Of a stretch of 64,000 nucleotides of DNA, positions 42,777 through 50,652 are shown in pieces. Positions within the stretch are counted from its first letter, which is position 1; each line of letters starts with the position of its first letter. The stretch is from positions 868,001-932,000 of the forward strand of contig NZ_AP024546.1 of NCBI RefSeq assembly GCF_018406645.1, read 5' to 3'. The notes below the pieces were generated by a model. That model saw only the letters and a program-made list of their open reading frames with translations, ran no database searches and had not been told where the DNA came from. A program made the position numbers and the translations under genes. This DNA comes from Lysobacter helvus (GTDB taxonomy: Bacteria; Pseudomonadota; Gammaproteobacteria; Xanthomonadales; Xanthomonadaceae).

Positions 42777-44087
42777 TTATTTGGCCGACACGATGATCTC
42801 GACGCGGCGGTTGCGCGCCCGGCCCGCGGCGGTCGTGTCGTCCGCGATCGGAGACGATTCACCCAACCCCGTGGACTGCATCCGGGCCTTCGGGACGCCA
42901 CCGGCGGCCAGGGCCGCGAGTACCGCGCTGGCCCGCCGGGCGGACAGCGCCTGGTTGGCGGCCGCTTCGCCCTGCCCGTCGGTATGGCCCTCGATCTTCA
43001 CGCGCGGCGCGGGGCCGGCCTGCAGGTAGGCGGCCAGCGCACGCAGGCTGGCGGTGGCCGAGGCGGTGAGCGTGGCCTGGCCGGATGCGAAGGCGTCGCC
43101 GCCGAGGGTGAAGACTTCGCCCCGGGCGTCGCGCTTCGACGGCGGCAGCGACCCCCCAGCCGTGAGTTCGGCTTCCTTGCGGGCCAGGGCGGCGTCTTTT
43201 TCGCGCGCCGCGGCGAGTTTGGCGGCCTGGTCGCCGGCGACGTCGAGGATCACGTCCTCGGCCTGCTGGCGCGCGGCGGCTTCCGTTTCGGCGGCGGCGC
43301 GCAGGCGCTGGGCTTCCTCGGCCTGGATCTGCGCTTCTACGCGCAGGCGTTCGGTTTCCTGGCGCGCGCGTTCGGCGTCCTGGCGGCTGGCTTCGACCAG
43401 CAATTCGCTGCGTTCGCGATCCAGGCGATCGACGTCGCGGCGCGCGGCTTCGGTGCGCGCGGCGAGTTCGGCGGTTTCGGTGCGGCGGCTGGCGACCTGC
43501 ACGGCATGCGCGCGATCGCGACTGCGCGCCGTGGCGATGGCGTCGATGGACTGGCGCGCGCGCAGGCGTTCGTAGGCGCCGAAGCCCTGCAGGCGGGCGT
43601 CGGCGTCCAGCGACAGCAGACGCTGCGAGAGCGCGGCCGCGGGATCCGTGCCGGCCGGCACGCCCTGCGGCGCGGGCCATGCGACCGGCGCGGGTTGGTC
43701 GCCGGCGCCGAGTTGCAGGCGCTGGCGCAGTTCGGTGATTTCGTTGGCGCGCTGCGTGTAATCGGCCTGGGTGGTGGCCGCGCGGCTGCGTGCGAGGGCG
43801 AGTTCGCCATCGGTGGACGCGGACTCGGCCAGCAGGCGCGCCTGGTCCTCGTCGCCCCGGGCCATCGCCGATTGCGCAGCGCCCAACGCGCTGCGCGCCG
43901 ATGCAAGTTCGGCCGATGCGTACTGGTCCGCGTCGGCGCTCTCCGCGCGCGAGACCGCTTGTTGCGCCGCGGACAACTCGCCGGTGGGCGGCGGCAGGCT
44001 AGCGCAGCCCGCGAGCGCGGACGCGATCACAAGGCCGCAAATCCACGCGTGTTGCGTTTTACGGAAGTGTGCGAAGCTTGGGCGCAT
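42777..44087 (-). CDS. OmpA-like lipoprotein with DUF4398 and coiled coil
   Basis: A 436-residue exported lipoprotein. The signal peptide ends in the lipobox ALAGC (Cys about 28), placing it in the outer membrane by default. An N-terminal DUF4398-like helical region (AAQQAVSRAESADADQYASA, then ELASARSALGAAQSAMARGD) is followed by a long Ala/Arg/Glu-rich coiled coil (about 190-310). The last 110 residues form an OmpA_C peptidoglycan-binding domain, with VKIEGHTDGQGEAAANQALS, the conserved Asp of the TDG motif, and NRRVEIIVS. It probably links the outer membrane to peptidoglycan. It is divergent from pilU across 99 bases. The start at 44087 gives the best signal peptide. Confidence 0.88.
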   Translation of the reverse strand: MRPSFAHFRKTQHAWICGLVIASALAGCASLPPPTGELSAAQQAVSRAESADADQYASAELASARSALGAAQSAMARGDEDQARLLAESASTDGELALARSRAATTQADYTQRANEITELRQRLQLGAGDQPAPVAWPAPQGVPAGTDPAAALSQRLLSLDADARLQGFGAYERLRARQSIDAIATARSRDRAHAVQVASRRTETAELAARTEAARRDVDRLDRERSELLVEASRQDAERARQETERLRVEAQIQAEEAQRLRAAAETEAAARQQAEDVILDVAGDQAAKLAAAREKDAALARKEAELTAGGSLPPSKRDARGEVFTLGGDAFASGQATLTASATASLRALAAYLQAGPAPRVKIEGHTDGQGEAAANQALSARRASAVLAALAAGGVPKARMQSTGLGESSPIADDTTAAGRARNRRVEIIVSAK

Positions 44088-44186
44088 AGGGGTGCCGTGC
44101 TGTTCTGAAGGGGGACGACGCGCGGTCATTGTGATGAAGCCGGCGCCGTGCATGCAATCGGCCGCCAAGACACGAGGGTACGGCAC

Positions 44187-45299
44187 ATGGACATCGGCTA
44201 TTTCCTGAAGCTGATGACGGAGAAGAACGCGTCGGACATGTTCCTGACGACCGGTGCTCCCGTTTACATCAAGGTCGAAGGCAAGTTGTACCCCCTCGGC
44301 AACACCGGCCTGCCCCCGGGCATGGTCAAGAAGATCGCCTATTCGCTGATGGACGAGGGCCAGGTGCCCCAGTTCGAGCGCGACCTGGAACTGAACATGG
44401 CGATCGCGCTGGCCGATTCCGGCCGCTTCCGCGTGAACGTGTTCAAGCAGCGCGGCGAGGTGGGCATGGTGATCCGCGCGATCCGCAGCGTGATCCCGTC
44501 CATCGAAGAGCTGCAGCTGCCGCAGGTGCTGAAGGAAATCATCATGGCCCCGCGCGGCCTGGTGCTGATCGTCGGCTCCACCGGTTCGGGCAAGTCGACC
44601 ACGCTCGCCTCGATGATCGACCACCGCAACAGCACCTCGTCGGGCCACATCCTCACCATCGAGGATCCGATCGAATACCTGCACAAGCACAAGAAGTCGA
44701 TCGTCAACCAGCGCGAAGTCGGCCTGGACACGCACGCCTTCCACAACGCGCTCAAGAACGCGATGCGCGAGGCGCCGGACGTCATCCTGATCGGCGAGAT
44801 CCTGGACGCCACCACGATGGAAGCGGCGATCGCCTTCGCCGAAACCGGCCACATCTGCCTGGCCACGCTGCACTCCAACAACGCCGACCAGACGATCGAG
44901 CGCATCCTCAACTTCTTCCCCGAGGCCGCGCACAAGAACGTGCTGATGAACCTCGCGCTCAACCTCAAGGCGGTGGTGTCGCAGCGCCTGGTGGTCGGCG
45001 TGGATGGCCGCCGCATGCCGGCCGCCGAAGTGCTGATCAACACGCCGATGATCCGCGACCTGCTGCGCCGCGGGCAGGTGCACGAGATCAAGCAGGCGAT
45101 GGAAGAGTCGCTGGAAGCGGGCATGGAGTCGTTCGACCAGTGCCTGTTCCGCCTCTACAAGGAAGGCCGCATCGAGAAGGAAGCCGCGCTGCAGGCCGCC
45201 GACTCGCGCGATGGCCTTGCGCTGAAGTTCCGCCTCTCCGAGGGCGGCACCGGCGAACACGATCCCTACGCGGACGTGTTCGAAACCAAGATCGGCTGA
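44187..45299 (+). CDS. pilU: Type IV pilus retraction ATPase PilU
   Basis: A 370-residue hexameric ATPase of the secretion-superfamily, which supports PilT in retraction of type IV pili (twitching). Walker A is GSTGSGKSTTLASM; the Asp box is ILTIEDPIEYLHKH; Walker B is ILIGEILDATTMEAA; the His box is ATLHSNNADQTIERI. The late segments HEIKQAMEESLEAGMESFDQ and an N-terminal MTEKNASDMFLTTGAP are diagnostic for PilU over PilT. The Walker B neighbourhood reads GEILD where many homologs have GEIRD. The ATG at 44187 is chosen over 44148 because the N terminus then aligns with DIGYFLKLM. PilT is not present within 100 bases; the next gene converges on it. Confidence 0.93.
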   Translation: MDIGYFLKLMTEKNASDMFLTTGAPVYIKVEGKLYPLGNTGLPPGMVKKIAYSLMDEGQVPQFERDLELNMAIALADSGRFRVNVFKQRGEVGMVIRAIRSVIPSIEELQLPQVLKEIIMAPRGLVLIVGSTGSGKSTTLASMIDHRNSTSSGHILTIEDPIEYLHKHKKSIVNQREVGLDTHAFHNALKNAMREAPDVILIGEILDATTMEAAIAFAETGHICLATLHSNNADQTIERILNFFPEAAHKNVLMNLALNLKAVVSQRLVVGVDGRRMPAAEVLINTPMIRDLLRRGQVHEIKQAMEESLEAGMESFDQCLFRLYKEGRIEKEAALQAADSRDGLALKFRLSEGGTGEHDPYADVFETKIG

Positions 45300-45324
45300 A
45301 ACCCCCGCCGCGCGCGAGCGCGGC

Positions 45325-45990
45325 TCAGGTGGGTTGCGGGGCGTCCGGTTGCATTTCCGGGCGCGCCGCGTCGAAGGCCGGCAACGCCAGGCACGCCGCT
45401 TCGATGCGCTGGATGGTCGGGTACTTGCCCAGGTCGATGTTGAACCGCCGCGCGTTGTAGACCTGCGGGACCAGGCAGATGTCGGCCAGCGTCGGCGCGT
45501 GGCCGTCGCAGAATTCGCCCGTCGAAGGATGGTCGGCCAGCATCGACTCGAATGCGGCCAGGCCGTCGCCGATCCAGTGGCGCACCCATTCGTCGCGTTC
45601 GGGTTGCGGCACGTGCCATTCGCGCTCGAAGTACTGCAGCACGCGCAGGTTGTTGAGCGGATGCACGTCGCACGCGATCAGCTGCGCCAGGCCGCGCACG
45701 CGCTGGCGGTCGCGCGCGGTGGCGGGCAGCAGCGGCGGCGAGGGCCACACTTCGTCCAGGTATTCGAGGATGGCCATCGACTGGCGCAGGTTGCGCTGGC
45801 CGTGTTCGAGCACCGGCACCAGGCCTTGCGGATTGGCGGCGCGGAACGCGGGCGTGTGCTGGTCGCCGCCATCGCGCAGCAGGTGCACCGAGGCGATGTC
45901 GTACGGCAGTCCCTTGAGGTTGAGGCCGATGCGCACGCGGTACGCAGCGCTGGAGCGCCAATAGGAAAACAGCCGCAACCGATCGTTCAC
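45325..45990 (-). CDS. maiA: Maleylacetoacetate isomerase (zeta-class glutathione transferase)
   Basis: A 221-residue GST-fold enzyme that isomerises maleylacetoacetate to fumarylacetoacetate in tyrosine/homogentisate degradation. The glutathione-binding start FSYWRSSAAYRVRIGLNLKG contains the zeta-class SSxxxRVRI motif; NPQGLVPVLEHG and SMAILEYLDE complete the thioredoxin domain; FCDGHAPTLADICLVPQVYN is in the helical domain. The start is set at a GTG (45990) preceded by GGGGGAG, which fits the known N terminus; an ATG at 46026 would add 12 residues. It follows fahA on the same strand after 73 bases, which supports the pathway assignment. A 7-base-pair GC hairpin (45307-45324) lies just after it, shared with the pilU end. 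Confidence 0.9.
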   Translation of the reverse strand: MNDRLRLFSYWRSSAAYRVRIGLNLKGLPYDIASVHLLRDGGDQHTPAFRAANPQGLVPVLEHGQRNLRQSMAILEYLDEVWPSPPLLPATARDRQRVRGLAQLIACDVHPLNNLRVLQYFEREWHVPQPERDEWVRHWIGDGLAAFESMLADHPSTGEFCDGHAPTLADICLVPQVYNARRFNIDLGKYPTIQRIEAACLALPAFDAARPEMQPDAPQPT

Positions 45991-46063
45991 GAGGCTCCCC
46001 CGAGCGCCTGCCGCGTGGTGCGGCAAGGCACATTAGCTTGCCCGCCTGCCGGGCGGAAGACCG

Positions 46064-47056
46064 TCAGCCTGCCGCCGACTGCCGTTCGATCTTCTGGTCG
46101 ATCGCGCCGAAGATGCTGTGGCCGGCCTTGTCGAGCATTTCGATGCGAACGCTGTCGCCGAATGACAGGAACGGCGTGACCGGCTTGCCCTGCTCCAGCG
46201 TTTCCACGGTGCGCTTCTCGGCGAAGCACGAGGCGCCCTTGCTGGTGTCTTCGTTGGCGATGGTGCCCGAGCCGACGATGGTGCCGGCCGACAGCGGCCG
46301 CGTCTTCGCGGCGTGCGCGACCAGCTGCGCGAAGTCGAACTGCATGTCCACGCCCGCTTCCGGCGCGCCGAACCACTGGCCGTTGATGTGCGTGAGCAGC
46401 GGCAAGTGCACTTTGTTGCCTTGCCAGGCATCGCCGAGTTCGTCGGGCGTCACGAAGACCGGCGACAACGCCGACCGCGGCTTGGACTGCAGGAAGCCGA
46501 AGCCCTTCGCGAGTTCGCCCGGGATGAGGTTGCGCAGCGACACGTCGTTGACGAGGCCGATGAGCTGCAGGTGCATCGCCGCGCGTTCGGGGGAGACGGC
46601 CATCGGCACGTCGTCGGTGATCACCACGATTTCGGCTTCCAGGTCGATGCCGTAGGCCTCGTCGACCACCTTCACCGGATCGCGCGGGCCGAGGAAGCCG
46701 GCACTCGTGGCCTGGTACATCAGCGGATCGACGTAGAAGCTTTCCGGCACTTCGGCGCCGCGCGCGCGGCGCACGCGTTCGACGTGCGGGAGATACGCGC
46801 TGCCGTCGACGAATTCGTACGCGCGCGGCAACGGCGCGGCGAGCGAACCGACATCCAGGTCGAACACGTCATCGGGTTCGCCGCCGTTGAGCACGTCGTA
46901 CAACGCGTTGAGGCGCGGCGCGGCGTTCTGCCAGTCTTCCAGCGCGCGCTGCAACGTCGGCGCGATCGCGGTGGCGCGCACGGCGCGCTTGAGATCCTTG
47001 GACACGACGACGAGGGTGCCGTCGCGGCCGCCCTCCTTCAGGGAAGCGAGCTTCAT
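46064..47056 (-). CDS. fahA: Fumarylacetoacetate hydrolase
   Basis: A 330-residue enzyme cleaving fumarylacetoacetate to fumarate and acetoacetate. The FAH fold is visible: KLASLKEGGRDGTLVVVSKD at the N terminus (bacterial FahA type), SFYVDPLMYQATSAGFLGPR, metal-ligand glutamates in GIDLEAEIVVITDD, GLVNDVSLRNLIPGELAKGF, and the GTIVGSGTIANEDTSKGASC motif near the C terminus. Length matches the bacterial short form rather than the 420-residue animal enzyme. Directly behind the tRNA-Gln terminator, it likely begins transcription in that 109-base space and continues into maiA. Acetoacetate from this pathway could feed the scoAB transferase. Confidence 0.92.
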   Translation of the reverse strand: MKLASLKEGGRDGTLVVVSKDLKRAVRATAIAPTLQRALEDWQNAAPRLNALYDVLNGGEPDDVFDLDVGSLAAPLPRAYEFVDGSAYLPHVERVRRARGAEVPESFYVDPLMYQATSAGFLGPRDPVKVVDEAYGIDLEAEIVVITDDVPMAVSPERAAMHLQLIGLVNDVSLRNLIPGELAKGFGFLQSKPRSALSPVFVTPDELGDAWQGNKVHLPLLTHINGQWFGAPEAGVDMQFDFAQLVAHAAKTRPLSAGTIVGSGTIANEDTSKGASCFAEKRTVETLEQGKPVTPFLSFGDSVRIEMLDKAGHSIFGAIDQKIERQSAAG

Positions 47057-47128
47057 GCAGTGGCCTTGGCGTTTGCAGCGCGGGGGAGCGCGAGGCCCGC
47101 GATTGTGGCGCGCCGGTTTGAATCCTGC

Positions 47129-47156
47129 AAAAGAAAAACCCGCCTTGCGGCGGGTT
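47129..47156 (-). terminator. Intrinsic terminator after tRNA-Gln
   Basis: On the minus strand an 8-base-pair stem (AACCCGCC/GGCGGGTT, arms 47149-47156 and 47137-47144, loop four bases) is followed by a T-run, TTTTTCTT, at 47138-47131. It lies 10 bases beyond the tRNA 3' end and should end the rplM-rpsI-tRNA transcript. Confidence 0.85.
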
Positions 47157-47165
47157 CTTCGGATT

Positions 47166-47240
47166 TGGCAGCCCCGGATGGATTCGAACCACCGAATGCC
47201 TGAGTCAGAGTCAGGTGCCTTACCGCTTGGCGACGGGGCT
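47166..47240 (-). tRNA. tRNA-Gln, anticodon CTG
   Basis: A complete 75-base tRNA. The acceptor stem is AGCCCCG paired with CGGGGCT, discriminator G, and CCA is encoded in the DNA. The anticodon loop CTCTGAC has anticodon CUG, reading CAG. The D-arm GCCAAGCGGTAAGGC and T-loop GTTCGAATCC are intact. It closely resembles E. coli tRNA-Gln. It lies 80 bases after rpsI on the same strand, so it is probably processed from the ribosomal protein transcript. Confidence 0.95.
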
Positions 47241-47320
47241 GTGGCTGCAATTTTGGAACTCGGGCGGCCGCGATTGTAGCGCGGCCACCCGTCAACACAC
47301 CGCTTACGCGTTTTCCAGAA

Positions 47321-47713
47321 TCAGCGCTTGGAGAACTGCGTCGCGCGGCGGGCCTTGTGGAGGCCGACCTTCTTGCGTTCGACTTCGCGGGCGTCGCGGG
47401 TCATGAAGCCGGCCTTGCGCAGGTCGGTCTTCAGCGACTCGTCGTATTCCACCAGCGCGCGCGAGATGCCGAGGCGGATCGCGCCGGCCTGGCCGGTGAT
47501 GCCGCCGCCTTCCACCGTCACGAAGATGTCGAACTTGTCGGTCGACTGCGTGAGCTCGAGCGGCTGGCGGACGATCATGCGCGCGGTTTCACGGCCGAAG
47601 AAGTCTTCGATCGTGCGGTCGTTGATGGTGATGGTCCCGTTGCCCTTGCGCAGGAACACGCGGGCGGTGGAGGACTTGCGGCGGCCGGTGCCGTAATTCT
47701 GCTGGATTGCCAT
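47321..47713 (-). CDS. rpsI: 30S ribosomal protein S9
   Basis: A 130-residue ribosomal protein. It starts [20 protein letters not shown] and ends with the strongly conserved basic tail [11 protein letters not shown], whose last residues reach the P-site t[19 protein letters not shown] and [19 protein letters not shown] are the core segments. It follows rplM by 9 bases, the normal rplM-rpsI operon in bacteria. Confidence 0.98.
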   Translation of the reverse strand: MAIQQNYGTGRRKSSTARVFLRKGNGTITINDRTIEDFFGRETARMIVRQPLELTQSTDKFDIFVTVEGGGITGQAGAIRLGISRALVEYDESLKTDLRKAGFMTRDAREVERKKVGLHKARRATQFSKR

Positions 47714-47722
47714 AGGGAGCTC

Positions 47723-48151
47723 TTAGAAATCCAGCGGCTGCGGCTGCTGGGCGGTGTGCGGATGGTTCGGACCGGAATAAACCTTCAGCTTGCGATACAT
47801 CGCACGGCCGAGCGGATTCTTCGGGAGCATGCCCTTGACGGCGGTTTCGAGGACGCGTTCCGGGTGGCGCTCCAGCGCCTGGCCCAGGGACTCGGTCTTC
47901 AGGTTGCCGATGTAACCGGTGAACCGGTGGTACATCTTGTCCGTCAGCTTCTTGCCGGTCACGTGGATCTTCTCGGCGTTGATCACCACGAGGTAATCGC
48001 CGGTATCGACGTGCGGGGTATAGACGGGCTTGTGCTTGCCGCGGAGGCGGCGGGCGAGCTCGGAGGCGAGCCGGCCGAGGGTCTTGCCTTCGGCATCGAC
48101 CACGTACCAGTCACGCTGGACGGTCTCGTTCTTGGCGCTGAAAGTCTTCAT
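47723..48151 (-). CDS. rplM: 50S ribosomal protein L13
   Basis: A 142-residue ribosomal protein of the large subunit. It begins [20 protein letters not shown], contains [40 protein letters not shown] and the [19 protein letters not shown] segment near the end. It is the first gene of the rplM-rpsI unit; its promoter should lie in the 148 bases upstream, where TATCATT (about 48250, minus strand) with TTTTGTTC upstream-like sequence is a weak candidate. The in-frame longer start at 48265 is rejected because conservation begins at MKTF. Confidence 0.98.
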   Translation of the reverse strand: MKTFSAKNETVQRDWYVVDAEGKTLGRLASELARRLRGKHKPVYTPHVDTGDYLVVINAEKIHVTGKKLTDKMYHRFTGYIGNLKTESLGQALERHPERVLETAVKGMLPKNPLGRAMYRKLKVYSGPNHPHTAQQPQPLDF

Positions 48152-48262
48152 GCGTAACTCGTGTGGGTACATGGTCGGGCTGGTTGCGGGGGCGCGAGGG
48201 CCCCGCGGAACGTCGCCGCGTGATGTAGGGGCGGAACAAAAGAGGCGGAATGATAGCGGCCC

Positions 48263-48286
48263 CACCGGGGCGTGGCAACCCCGGTG
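48263..48286 (-). terminator. Hairpin after the GNAT-like gene
   Basis: CACCGGGG (48263-48270) and CCCCGGTG (48279-48286) form a perfect 8-base-pair stem, 13 bases past the stop of the GNAT-like gene and ahead of rplM. A T-run is lacking, so it may only weakly insulate rplM from upstream transcription. Confidence 0.45.
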
Positions 48287-48299
48287 AACCCCTGCCCGC

Positions 48300-48830
48300 T
48301 CAGGCCGTGCGGCGGACCGGGGCCTGGGCGCGGCGCTGGAGCGGCGCCGGCGGGAACAGCACCGCGTCCTTGAAATACACGACTTTCAGCTGGAACCCGC
48401 GCGGCGAGTAGCCGATGAACGTGGCCCCGGTGCGCGGTTCGACGGCCTGGGTGTAGCGGCCGTTGAGCGTGGCGTTTTCCAGCTCCAGCAGCACGCCGAT
48501 GCTCTCGGGCTTCTCCTTGTTGGCCGCTTCGAGGATGTCGAGGGCTTCCTGGAAGAACGGCACCGCGCCCTTGTTGCCGCGGAATTCCGGCGCGAAGAAC
48601 TGGCGGTAGTAATACGTGGGCTGGCGCAGGCGCGGGATGATCCGCAGCAACGCGGTCCCGACGCCGACGATCTGGCCGTCGGCATCGCGGGCCACGACCA
48701 CGGCCTGCTTGGCGCGCAACGCAGCACGCGCCGGATCGGCGAGCGCGCCGTGGCGCGTCCAGAAATCGACCAGTTCGGCCTGCAGTTCCGGCGTCGTGGT
48801 GCGCCAGACGTTGGTGGTTTCGAAAGACAC
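48300..48830 (-). CDS. GNAT-like protein of unknown substrate
   Basis: A 176-residue soluble protein. A central strand-helix unit, [20 protein letters not shown], then [20 protein letters not shown], resembles the acetyl-CoA loop of GNAT enzymes (R-G-N-K-G), and the late [19 protein letters not shown] could be the last strands. Substrate unknown. The start is a GTG (48830) 13 bases after the EF-hand gene stop, with AAGGCAGG upstream; it is the third gene of a minus-strand set (TIGR03032-like, EF-hand, this one) behind the giant autotransporter. The C terminus is Arg/Pro-rich. Confidence 0.7.
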   Translation of the reverse strand: MSFETTNVWRTTTPELQAELVDFWTRHGALADPARAALRAKQAVVVARDADGQIVGVGTALLRIIPRLRQPTYYYRQFFAPEFRGNKGAVPFFQEALDILEAANKEKPESIGVLLELENATLNGRYTQAVEPRTGATFIGYSPRGFQLKVVYFKDAVLFPPAPLQRRAQAPVRRTA

Positions 48831-48843
48831 GGTGTGGCCTGCC

Positions 48844-49281
48844 TTATTTCTTCGGTGCGGCGGTCGCGGGCTGCGACTTCGCCAGGGTCTTCAGGGCGTC
48901 CAGGTATTCCGGGAAGTCCAGCGACTGGTTCTTGTCCTTGTCGAACGCCGACATCGGCGGCGCGTTCTTGCCGGCGCGCTGCACGAGCATCATCTGCGCG
49001 TACTCGCTGGCCTGGAGCTTGCCGTCGTGGTTCGCGTCGCGGCGCTCGAACTCGGCGTGCAGCCGCTGCACGGTCAACGCATCGCGCACCTGCACGAAGC
49101 CGGCACGGAACTCGTCCTTCGAAATCGAACCGTCGTGGTTCGCATCCCACGCGGCGAACATCGCATCGGCGCCCTGGCCCTGCTCGGCCGCGGCCGGTGC
49201 CGCGACGGGCTTGCCCGCCTGCTGCTGCGCGAACGCCACCGGCGCCACGAGCGCCGCCATCAACACGATCCAGGTCTTCAT
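48844..49281 (-). CDS. Exported EF-hand calcium-binding protein
   Basis: A 145-residue exported protein. The signal peptide is MKTWIVLMAALVAPVAFAQ. Three EF-hand loops follow: DANHDGSISKDE (about 46), DANHDGKLQASE (about 82) and DKDKNQSLDFPE (about 114), each with the acidic residues at positions 1, 3, 5 and 12. The third is imperfect (K-N in place of D-G). It probably binds calcium in the periplasm or outside the cell. Its start overlaps the stop of the TIGR03032-like gene (ATGA), so the two are made together. A role with the adjacent autotransporter is a guess from context. Confidence 0.85.
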   Translation of the reverse strand: MKTWIVLMAALVAPVAFAQQQAGKPVAAPAAAEQGQGADAMFAAWDANHDGSISKDEFRAGFVQVRDALTVQRLHAEFERRDANHDGKLQASEYAQMMLVQRAGKNAPPMSAFDKDKNQSLDFPEYLDALKTLAKSQPATAAPKK

Positions 49282-50486
49282 GCCACCACCTCCGGCTGCG
49301 CTTCGGGTTCGAACGTGATCAGCTCGCGGATCTCCGCGGTGCGCAGGCCGATCATCATCGGGTTGACGACGTTGGGCAGGAAGCTGATGTCGAAGATCTC
49401 GGAGATGTCGCCTTCGAAGCGGATCCAGTTCAGCACGTCGCCGTTGGCCAGCGAGACGATCTGCACGCCGCACCACGGTTCGACGTCGCGCTTCTTCAGT
49501 TCTTCGTCCAGCTGCAGGCCTTCGAAGCGCTGGTTGCGCGGCTTCGACAGGCCCACCGCGGCCACGTTGCCCACGATCGACAGGCCGCGCAGGAAGCCCG
49601 GGAACCACGCGGTCGGCACGAACGCCTTCTTCGCGAAATCCACGTAACCCAGGTGCCCGGTGCCCGCGTTGAGCACCCACAGCTTGCCGTTGGCCCAGCG
49701 CGGCGAATGCGGCATCGACAGGCCTTCGCACACGATCTCGTCGGTCTCCACGTCGATCACCACGCCGCCGCTCATGCGGCGATCGCGCCAGCCATCCACC
49801 GCGTCGGACTTGCACACCGCGGTGACGTACTTCGGCTTGCCGTCGACCATCGCCAGGCCGTTCAAGTGGCAACGATCTTCCGGCGCGAGCTTGCTGATAA
49901 AGCTCGGCTTCCAGATCGGCTTGAAGCTGTGCGTCTGGCTCAGCTCGGCCAGGCACGAATACTTGGTGTTGACGAACACCACGCGGCCGTCGCTTCGGAT
50001 GCCGAGTTCGTGGATGTCCAGGTCGCCGATCGTCTGCGCATTGCGCGGCACGTAGCACTTGTCGAACTTGCCGTGGATCGATTCGCCCGGGCGCAGGATG
50101 TTCTCGAAGCGCCACAACTGGTACAGGCCACCGAGGTAGATGCGCTGCGCGTTGCCGACGATGCCCATCGCGCGCTCGAAGATGCGCTCGAAGAACGACA
50201 CGCGGCCCTGCTGGTCGCTGCCGACCAGGTACACGCGGCCGGTCTGGTACGAGGAGATCGCCAGCGACACGCGATTGCTCGACAGCCACGAAGCCAGCCC
50301 GCGCGAGCAGCTCTTCTCGACCTGCAGCTTGGTCAGGTCCAGCGGCGGCTTTTCCGACTGCGCGGTGTTGAGGGTTTCGTTCCGGGGTTCCGGCGTGGCC
50401 GGTGCGGCCGGCGCCTGCGGTGCGACGGCGTCTGCTGCCTGCCCGGCGGCCGTGTCGGCGCCGGCAGTCTTTTTCTTGCTTGCCAC
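49278..50486 (-). CDS. TIGR03032-like protein (predicted beta-propeller)
   Basis: A 402-residue protein without a signal peptide. After a Lys/Ala/Pro-rich N-terminal tail (about 50 residues) the sequence has family-like blocks: CSRGLASWLSSNRVSLAISS, YQTGRVYLVGSD, FERAMGIVGNAQRIYLGGLY, CYVPRNAQTIGDLDIHELG, and a long series of strands with HLNGLAMVDGKPKYVTAV and WVLNAGTGHLGYVD. I recall this as the TIGR03032 family, probably a six-bladed propeller; no activity is established. The start is a GTG at 50486 with CGGAGA upstream; the next in-frame ATG is far inside. It lies 166 bases behind the autotransporter on the same strand. Confidence 0.75.
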   Translation of the reverse strand: MASKKKTAGADTAAGQAADAVAPQAPAAPATPEPRNETLNTAQSEKPPLDLTKLQVEKSCSRGLASWLSSNRVSLAISSYQTGRVYLVGSDQQGRVSFFERIFERAMGIVGNAQRIYLGGLYQLWRFENILRPGESIHGKFDKCYVPRNAQTIGDLDIHELGIRSDGRVVFVNTKYSCLAELSQTHSFKPIWKPSFISKLAPEDRCHLNGLAMVDGKPKYVTAVCKSDAVDGWRDRRMSGGVVIDVETDEIVCEGLSMPHSPRWANGKLWVLNAGTGHLGYVDFAKKAFVPTAWFPGFLRGLSIVGNVAAVGLSKPRNQRFEGLQLDEELKKRDVEPWCGVQIVSLANGDVLNWIRFEGDISEIFDISFLPNVVNPMMIGLRTAEIRELITFEPEAQPEVVA

Positions 50487-50620
50487 GAAGTTCTCCGAAA
50501 TGACGTCTGCGATCCCAGCGCCACAGTTGAAACGATTTCGCGGTCGCGGGCCAGCGTCTTTCGCGGGCCGGCGATGAATCGTTACGAATGTCCCGGCTGA
50601 ACGCGCCCCCGGATGCGACG

Positions 50621-50645
50621 GGGCCCGGCGGAATCCGCCGGGCCC
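50621..50645 (-). terminator. 11-base-pair hairpin just after the autotransporter gene
   Basis: GGGCCCGGCGG (50621-50631) and CCGCCGGGCCC (50635-50645) form a perfect 11-base-pair stem with a 3-base loop, 7 bases past the autotransporter stop. No T-run follows. It may stabilise the 3' end or attenuate transcription into the TIGR03032-like gene. Confidence 0.5.
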
Positions 50646-50652
50646 GCGTGCC

